Below, piece by piece: positions 46,941-54,515 of a stretch of 54,515 bases of DNA. Within the stretch, counting starts at the first letter, position 1, and each line of letters opens with the position of its first letter. The stretch lies in assembly GCF_022345965.1 (NCBI RefSeq), contig NZ_JAKRMU010000010.1, positions 1-54,515 on the forward strand, given 5' to 3'. The notes below the pieces were generated by a model. That model was not told the DNA's origin, did no database searches, and worked only from the letters and a program-made list of their open reading frames with translations. The position numbers and the translations under genes were made by a program. Source of the DNA: Corynebacterium sp. ACRQK (GTDB lineage: Bacteria; Actinomycetota; Actinomycetes; Mycobacteriales; Mycobacteriaceae).

Positions 46941-48113
46941 TTAGGCATGCCGCAGCGGCGCGCAGCTGGCTAGGTTTATCTCTGGGCCTACCGCCGCTTC
47001 TAACGCAGGCACCGGCTGGCCCATTCCCAGCGTTGCCCCCACTGTAGCCCCCAGCGCGGACAGCAAAATTCCGTGACGGAAGTAGCCCGTGGAAACCACC
47101 AGCTTCTCGCCAACTTTCCCCAGGTAGGGCAGGTCATCCGGAGTGCCGGGGCGCTCCCCGGTGATCGCCTCGATAAACTCGCACTCCTGGATGCCCGGCA
47201 CAACCCGAATCGCGTCGCGCAGCAGCGTGTACACCCCGTCCACGGCGGGATCACGCCGTGCGTCCTCGCGGCTGGTTGCGCCCACGGCGATCGTGCTGTC
47301 GGTTCGCGGAATGATGTACACCGGCCGGTCCTCCACAAACGCCCGGATCACGCGCCCCACAGGCGCCTCCATCCCCTCCGGCACCCGCAGACGCAGCATG
47401 TCGCCGCGCACGGGGCGCAGCTTCAGCGGCGACTGCTCGCCCTCGTACCAGCCGCGCACCTGCCCGGCGCCCAACCCGTTGCACAGGTACACCATGTCGC
47501 CCGTGTGCGTCGCCGCATCGGTCGTCACCGCCCCGTCTTCGATGCGGCATACCCGTTCGCCGATGATCGCCACTCCCATGTTCCGCAGCGCATCCAGCAG
47601 CGCCGCGCAGTACATGCGCGGGTTTACTTGGTGGTCGCCGGGGATCTCGACCACGCCGGATAGCTGCGGGCTGAGCCCCCACTCGGCCTTGCGCGCTTGG
47701 CGCAGCGGCAGGCGCTGCACCTCCATGCCGTGTTCGTGCTGGTGCTCGGTCAGCTCGGTGAGGTGCCGCGCGTCTGCCCGGTCTGCCCCCACCACGAAGG
47801 TCGATTCTGTCCTGTGGCCGGTGCTTAGGGAAGTCTTTTCGCCCAGCCGTTGCAGCAGATCGTCGTACAAGTTTTTGGACGCCACCATCAGCGGGTACAA
47901 AGGCTCCTGCTTATACTGCACCTCCGCGACCGGGGCCAACATGCCGCCCGCGACGAAGGAGGCCCCGCTTACTGGCGCGGGGTCGATCACCGCCACGGTA
48001 TCCGGATCCGCCCCGAGATCCACCAGCTTGAAGGCGGTGGATAGGCCCACGATCCCCGCGCCCACCACAATGTGGGCATAGTGCTGGGAGCCTGCGGGAC
48101 TGGAATTAGTCAC
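46941..48113 (-). CDS. thiO: Glycine oxidase
   Basis: A 390-residue FAD-dependent oxidase with HIVVGAGIVGLSTAFKL Rossmann motif, GERPGTPDDLPYLG and TGYFRHGILLSALG near the C-terminus. It makes the dehydroglycine for thiazole synthesis in aerobes. The start is GTG. It lies 41 nt after thiE and 39 nt before thiS. Confidence 0.94.
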   Translation of the reverse strand: MTNSSPAGSQHYAHIVVGAGIVGLSTAFKLVDLGADPDTVAVIDPAPVSGASFVAGGMLAPVAEVQYKQEPLYPLMVASKNLYDDLLQRLGEKTSLSTGHRTESTFVVGADRADARHLTELTEHQHEHGMEVQRLPLRQARKAEWGLSPQLSGVVEIPGDHQVNPRMYCAALLDALRNMGVAIIGERVCRIEDGAVTTDAATHTGDMVYLCNGLGAGQVRGWYEGEQSPLKLRPVRGDMLRLRVPEGMEAPVGRVIRAFVEDRPVYIIPRTDSTIAVGATSREDARRDPAVDGVYTLLRDAIRVVPGIQECEFIEAITGERPGTPDDLPYLGKVGEKLVVSTGYFRHGILLSALGATVGATLGMGQPVPALEAAVGPEINLASCAPLRHA

Positions 48114-48154
48114 TTCTATTCACTTCCTTTTGGGCGGGTTGCAAGCGGTGGGCG

Positions 48155-50825
<2,671 letters not shown>

Positions 50826-50920
50826 ACTGTAACGCACATCTCACAGTCGTGTAGTTCTGGCCTGAATGGTTTGACGATTCGGCTGTTGGATTTGTCCTGA
50901 AAAGCAGCTGTGTGTGCAAT

Positions 50921-52223
50921 ATGAGCAGCCCTATGGCGCCCCCGTATCCCAGTAGCTTGAACAGCACTGGCAAGAAAAAGACCCCACAAAGTTCCTTCTT
51001 GTTGTCATCTTGCTGTTGATTGCCGCAGGTGCCCATGTTGTCGGCTCGGGGGATTTCCTCGACAGCTTCAAAAAGCTGGGCGGAAAGTCCTGCGATACCA
51101 GCAAGCCGCTAAAGATCGTTGCTGCCACGGAGCTGACGGACATGGAGCCTTTTGTCCATCAGGCTTCTTCGGACCTGGGGTTCGACATTGAAATGGAGTA
51201 CGACAGCGGCACGCTCGTCAACACTCGTAACCTGAATGATGGTGCATATAGGGATAAGTATGACGCCACTTGGTTTGCAACCACCGCCTTTGCCAGGAGT
51301 TCAGCGAGTTCACTCCTGGGCAGGCTTTCGATTCTTCGAAGGTGACCATGGACGAGCGTCGCATGGAGGACTTTTTCTCCGGCCAGACGGTCACCTCCGG
51401 GTCTTCCGGCTGACTACGGGACACTTTCGTGAAGAACCCGGGTAAGGCCGATGAGGATGCTCAGGCGAAAGTAGAGGCCCTGGCAGATTGGTTTAGGGAG
51501 CACAGCGTGGAGGTAGGGGAGAAGACCCACCTGAACGTCTGGGGTGAGGACGCAGAGAACAAGGGCATACAGCGCTATTACGAATACCCGAAGTCCGAGA
51601 ACCAGCTTGTCTCACTCGTTAGCCTGTAACGGGATTAACTGCGCCGACCAGCGGATAGTAATTTCCTACTGGATACTTCTGGTTCGATGCGGGGCAACCG
51701 CTTGGCGGATCTAAAGAACATCCTGAATAAGCTCATCGACGGCACCGCCGGCGAAAACAATAACCCGAAGGGGTTCACCCGCCGAGAGACGATTACCCTC
51801 ATGCCCTTCAGTAGCAAGGTTGTGGACGGGTACACGAAGGAGAACTACGACCCGGACAATGCACAACAGAAGCAGGATTTGCGGGGTTACGTCAACGGCC
51901 TGCAGCCGCGCGGTGAAACCGCGATTAATGACGCCGTGTTGCGCGCCTACGATCGTGCGGGCGAGGGCGGTGGTTCCCTGAACTCGATCGTGCTAATGAC
52001 CGATGGCGAGTCGAACTCCGGCACGAGCCGAAAGGACTTCATCACAAAAATGACCCGCATGATGGGCGAGACGAACCATAAGATCCCGGTATTCGTGATT
52101 CTGTACGGTGAGGCCAGCGAGGAGGAGATGAGCTTCCTGGCAAACTTCACCGGTGGCAAGGTCTTCAACGCCCGTAGTGGTGACTTGGCTAAGGCGTTCG
52201 AAGAGATCCGCAGTTACCAATAA
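50921..52223 (+). pseudogene. Decayed gene for a membrane-anchored substrate-binding/vWA-domain protein
   Basis: Fragments of one protein are spread over all three frames. A Pro/Ser-rich start (50921) leads into a hydrophobic anchor KFLLVVILLLIAAGAHVVG near 50989-51045. Next comes KPLKIVAATELTDMEPFVHQ (51103-51280), a substrate-binding-like domain, which breaks at about 51280 and continues in another frame (EFSEFTPGQAFDSSKVTMDER). Another break comes near 51415, the frame at 51429-51629 follows, then a last break. The MIDAS motif FLLDTSGSMRG (about 51662) and the rest of the vWA domain, with LMTDGES, remain open to 52223. With at least four lesions it should not make the full protein; a 178-residue vWA fragment starting at 51687 would lack most of the MIDAS. 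Confidence 0.75.
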
Positions 52224-52278
52224 AGGTCAGAACGCAGACCGCTAGTTTGGAACACAGACCGTTAGTTTGAAATAAGCC

Positions 52279-52616
52279 GTGAACTCTAAGTACTCCCTAA
52301 AGATCATCGTCGCGCTTGTCGTGTTCGTCGCCGTGGTGGGCGCCCACGCTGCAGTAGGCCTGGGTTCTTTATGGATAATCACGGCGGGAGCCCTCGCCGG
52401 TGTCGCCGGGCTTCTGACGTCCGAACGACAACCACAAAAGGAATTGCAGGCTGAGCCGTCGAAGCCCAGCCCGGTTGTTTCTCCAGTTGAATCCCTGCCG
52501 GAAATGCGCACCCGAACCAAGCGATCCTGCAGAACAACCTCCGAGAGCTTAAAGACAATCGCACATTCTTGGAGCTACAGTTCGGGGAATTTAAAGCCCC
52601 CGATGAACAGGGCTAG
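52279..52616 (+). pseudogene. Frameshifted small membrane protein, possibly XpaC-like
   Basis: GTG start at 52279. The N-terminus has two hydrophobic segments (LKIIVALVVFVAVVGAHAAV; LWIITAGALAGVAGLL) and then a polar linker. After about 52505-52521 the open frame turns into Arg/Ser-rich nonsense to 52635. The next frame reads AILQNNLRELKDNRTFLELQ...DEQG to a stop at 52616, a plausible native helical end. I therefore call a frameshift. A link to XpaC-type proteins is only a guess from the layout; the decayed vWA neighbour suggests the whole pair has been lost. Confidence 0.5.
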
Positions 52617-52670
52617 TAAGTATTGGGCGGCGTAGGGGGCGTCACTAAGAAAGAAGCGCAAGCCACAGGC

Positions 52671-52676
52671 TAGAGT
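52671..52676 (+). promoter_or_regulatory. -10 box TAGAGT, leaderless start of the Trm112-family gene
   Basis: TAGAGT ends 7 nt before the ATG at 52684, with no Shine-Dalgarno between. Confidence 0.4.
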
Positions 52677-52683
52677 AGACAGC

Positions 52684-52851
52684 ATGATTGACCAGAAGCT
52701 CCTAGAGATCCTCGCGTGCCCCATCGACAAGCAGCCGCTGGAGGATCACGGTGACTATTTGGTGAACCCCCGCCTGAACAAGGCCTATCCGGTGCAGGAC
52801 GGCATCCCGGTATTGCTGGTCGAAGAAGCTAAAGACTGGCCCGTTAAATAG
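52684..52851 (+). CDS. Trm112/YcaR-family small protein
   Basis: A 55-residue protein, MIDQKLLEILACPIDKQPLE and so on, ending ...EEAKDWPVK. The LEILACPxxKxPL opening and the YPVxDGIPVLL motif are the hallmarks of the Trm112 family (PF03966). Only one cysteine is left at the zinc site, as in many bacterial members. Bacterial function is poorly known; eukaryotic Trm112 activates methyltransferases. It lies 33 nt before tyrS. Confidence 0.9.
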   Translation: MIDQKLLEILACPIDKQPLEDHGDYLVNPRLNKAYPVQDGIPVLLVEEAKDWPVK

Positions 52852-52884
52852 CAACGCATTTCAGAGGAACGAGAACGAGCACGC

Positions 52885-54171
52885 ATGAGCGACAACATGA
52901 ACATCATCGACGAGCTGCAGTGGCGCGGCCTGATTAACCAGTCGACGGACCTGGAGGCGCTGAAGGAGGCCACGCAGAACCCCATCACGCTGTACTGCGG
53001 TTTCGACCCAACGGGCAGCTCCCTGCACGCGGGCCACCTGGTGCCGCTGATTATGCTGAAGCGCTTCCAGCAGTTCGGCCACCGCCCGATCACCCTGGCC
53101 GGCGGCGCGACGGGCATGATCGGCGACCCGCGCGACGTGGGTGAGCGCTCCATGCTGACCGAGGAGCAGATCGGTGAGAACATGGTGGCCATCAAGAAGC
53201 AGCTGGAGGCATTCGTCGACTTCACCGAGGACAGCGATGTGGATAGCCCGGCTGTGATGGTGAACAACGCGGACTGGATCAGCCAGATGAATGTCATCGA
53301 ATACCTGCGCGATGTTGGCAAGAACTTTTCGCTGAACACCATGCTGGATCGCGATACCGTGAAGCGCCGCCTGGAATCCGACGGCATTTCCTACACCGAG
53401 TTCTCCTACATGCTGCTGCAGGCCAACGACTACGTGCACCTGCACAACGAGTTCGATTGCGTGCTGCAGATCGGCGGCGGCGATCAGTGGGGCAACATCG
53501 TCTCTGGCGTAGATCTGAACCGCCGCGTGAACGGCGCCAAGGTGCACGGCCTGACGGTGCCACTGGTTACGGACGCGGAGGGCAACAAGTTCGGCAAGTC
53601 CACCGGCGGCGGCAAGCTGTGGTTGGATCCGCAGCTGACCAGCCCGTACTCCTGGTACCAGTACTTCATCAACGCGGGCGATTCCGTGGTGATCGACTAC
53701 CTGCGCTGGTTCACCTTCCTTTCCCAGGAGGAGATCGCGGAGCTGGAGCGCAAGGTCGCCGAGGAGCCTTTCAAGCGCGAGGCGCAGCGAGTTCTTGCCC
53801 GCGAGATGACCACTCTGGTGCACGGTGCGGCTGCCACCGAGGCTGTGGAGCTGGCAGCCCAGGCGCTGTTCGGCAAGGCTGAGCTGCAGGATCTGGACGA
53901 GCCCACCCTGGCTTCCGCCCTGCAGGAAACCGAGGTTGCCGAGGTTGGCGCCGATGCCACCATCCTGGACCTGCTCGTCGAGTCCGGCCTGGAAAAGTCC
54001 AAGGGAGCCGCCCGTCGTACTGTCGGGGAGGGCGGCGCTTACGTCAACAACCAGCGCATCGAGGACATCGAGTGGTCCCCGTCCGCCGAGGATCTGCTGC
54101 ACGGATCGTGGCTGGTGTTGCGCAAGGGCAAGAAGCGTTTCGCCGGTGCGCGTGTAGGTGCTTCTTCTTAG
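52885..54171 (+). CDS. tyrS: Tyrosyl-tRNA synthetase
   Basis: A 428-residue class I synthetase. HIGH-like motif HAGH at residues 48-51, KMSKS-like KFGKS at 235-239, tyrosine-pocket [11 protein letters not shown] and an S4 RNA-binding domain at the C-terminus ([15 protein letters not shown]). AGAGGAACG lies upstream of the ATG. It is followed by a terminator and a rRNA promoter region. Confidence 0.98.
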   Translation: MSDNMNIIDELQWRGLINQSTDLEALKEATQNPITLYCGFDPTGSSLHAGHLVPLIMLKRFQQFGHRPITLAGGATGMIGDPRDVGERSMLTEEQIGENMVAIKKQLEAFVDFTEDSDVDSPAVMVNNADWISQMNVIEYLRDVGKNFSLNTMLDRDTVKRRLESDGISYTEFSYMLLQANDYVHLHNEFDCVLQIGGGDQWGNIVSGVDLNRRVNGAKVHGLTVPLVTDAEGNKFGKSTGGGKLWLDPQLTSPYSWYQYFINAGDSVVIDYLRWFTFLSQEEIAELERKVAEEPFKREAQRVLAREMTTLVHGAAATEAVELAAQALFGKAELQDLDEPTLASALQETEVAEVGADATILDLLVESGLEKSKGAARRTVGEGGAYVNNQRIEDIEWSPSAEDLLHGSWLVLRKGKKRFAGARVGASS

Positions 54172-54206
54172 TGACGCCACCTGCACGGCCTGTATGCGCT
54201 AAACCG

Positions 54207-54247
54207 ATCCCTTGGTAGTTGCAATTTTCCTGCTTTTACCAGGGGAT
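54207..54247 (+). terminator. Terminator of tyrS
   Basis: ATCCCTTGGTA (54207-54217) pairs with TACCAGGGGAT (54237-54247), an 11-bp stem with one G-U pair and a 19-nt loop, followed by TTGTGTCTTTCTT. It directly abuts the next promoter's -35 region. Confidence 0.75.
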
Positions 54248-54277
54248 TTGTGTCTTTCTTGGCGTTGGGTGTACATT
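54248..54277 (+). promoter_or_regulatory. Candidate rRNA operon promoter
   Basis: TTGTGT (54248-54253) and TACATT (54272-54277) with an 18-nt spacer. It lies about 65 nt upstream of the boxA. Other hexamer choices are possible (TTGGCG with TAATTC has too short a spacer). Confidence 0.4.
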
Positions 54278-54341
54278 AATTCAAGTCGCCGAGAGCGAGC
54301 GGGGAAATAAAACCGGCTCGGGAGGCTCGGTGTGCGTAGGT

Positions 54342-54359
54342 TGTTTGAGAACTCAATAG
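54342..54359 (+). promoter_or_regulatory. boxA antitermination element in the 16S rRNA leader
   Basis: TGTTTGAGAACTCAATAG matches the boxA of actinobacterial rRNA leaders, where NusB/NusE bind to prevent Rho termination. The following AT-rich leader to 54515 has no gene and fits the region before a 16S rRNA gene, which should start shortly past the right edge. Together 54172-54515 hold the tyrS terminator, the promoter and this leader. Confidence 0.8.
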
Positions 54360-54515
54360 CGTGATGAACCAAGTTTAGATACTTTGTTGACCAGCCTTTG
54401 TGTTGATTCTGATGCATTGTATGTCTTTGATGCTTTTGTGACTTGTTTCAGTGCTCCATTGGCTCGCATGGATTGTGGGTTGGTGGTGGTTACGCCAGCG
54501 TGGTTTTAACGTGTC

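Overview
The window reads as a chromosomal segment of a Corynebacterium-type actinobacterium. Supporting features are an HtdX-FabG4-FadA2 gene set as in mycobacteria, an ESX-type (type VII) secretion locus, a complete argCJBDFRGH cluster, a secreted DUF4185 protein, actinobacterial -10 boxes of the form TAnnnT and a rRNA leader with an actinobacterial boxA. The species cannot be fixed from sequence alone; a lipophilic Corynebacterium (C. jeikeium-like) is a guess.

Positions 1-10281 hold the accessory part: a type VII secretion locus. A divergent promoter region separates eccD (+) from eccC (-). Downstream of eccC on the minus strand lie an unrecognised 233-residue gene, two tandem pairs of small WXG100-type proteins, and an Rhs/YD-repeat protein that runs off the left edge. 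EccB, EccE and MycP are not in the window. Positions 10411-14248 hold a beta-oxidation/chain-elongation-like set (HtdX, FabG4, divergent FadA2) with a 22-bp palindrome between the divergent genes.

Positions 14308-24321 hold a secreted DUF4185 protein, a small secreted protein, coaE, a secreted DUF218 protein, uvrB, a universal stress protein, a HelD/HelR-like helicase, a DoxX-like protein with a basic tail and a metallo-beta-lactamase-fold hydrolase. uvrA follows, overlapping tail to tail with a DUF2339 membrane protein. Then come infC (with a rare ATT start and a roughly 300-nt leader), rpmI, rplT, a SpoU methyltransferase, pheS and pheT.

Positions 35974-44641 are the arginine pathway from N-acetylglutamyl-phosphate reduction to argininosuccinate lyase, with its own repressor gene. 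Positions 44654-50705 are a minus-strand thiamine operon thiC-thiE-thiO-thiS-thiG-thiF preceded by a TPP riboswitch. Next are two decayed genes (a vWA protein and a possible XpaC-like protein), a 55-residue Trm112-family protein, tyrS, and the promoter and leader of a rRNA operon whose 16S gene should begin just past the right edge.

Several genes start about 7 nt after a TAnnnT hexamer with no Shine-Dalgarno sequence, which suggests leaderless transcripts. No tRNA, CRISPR array or insertion sequence was seen.
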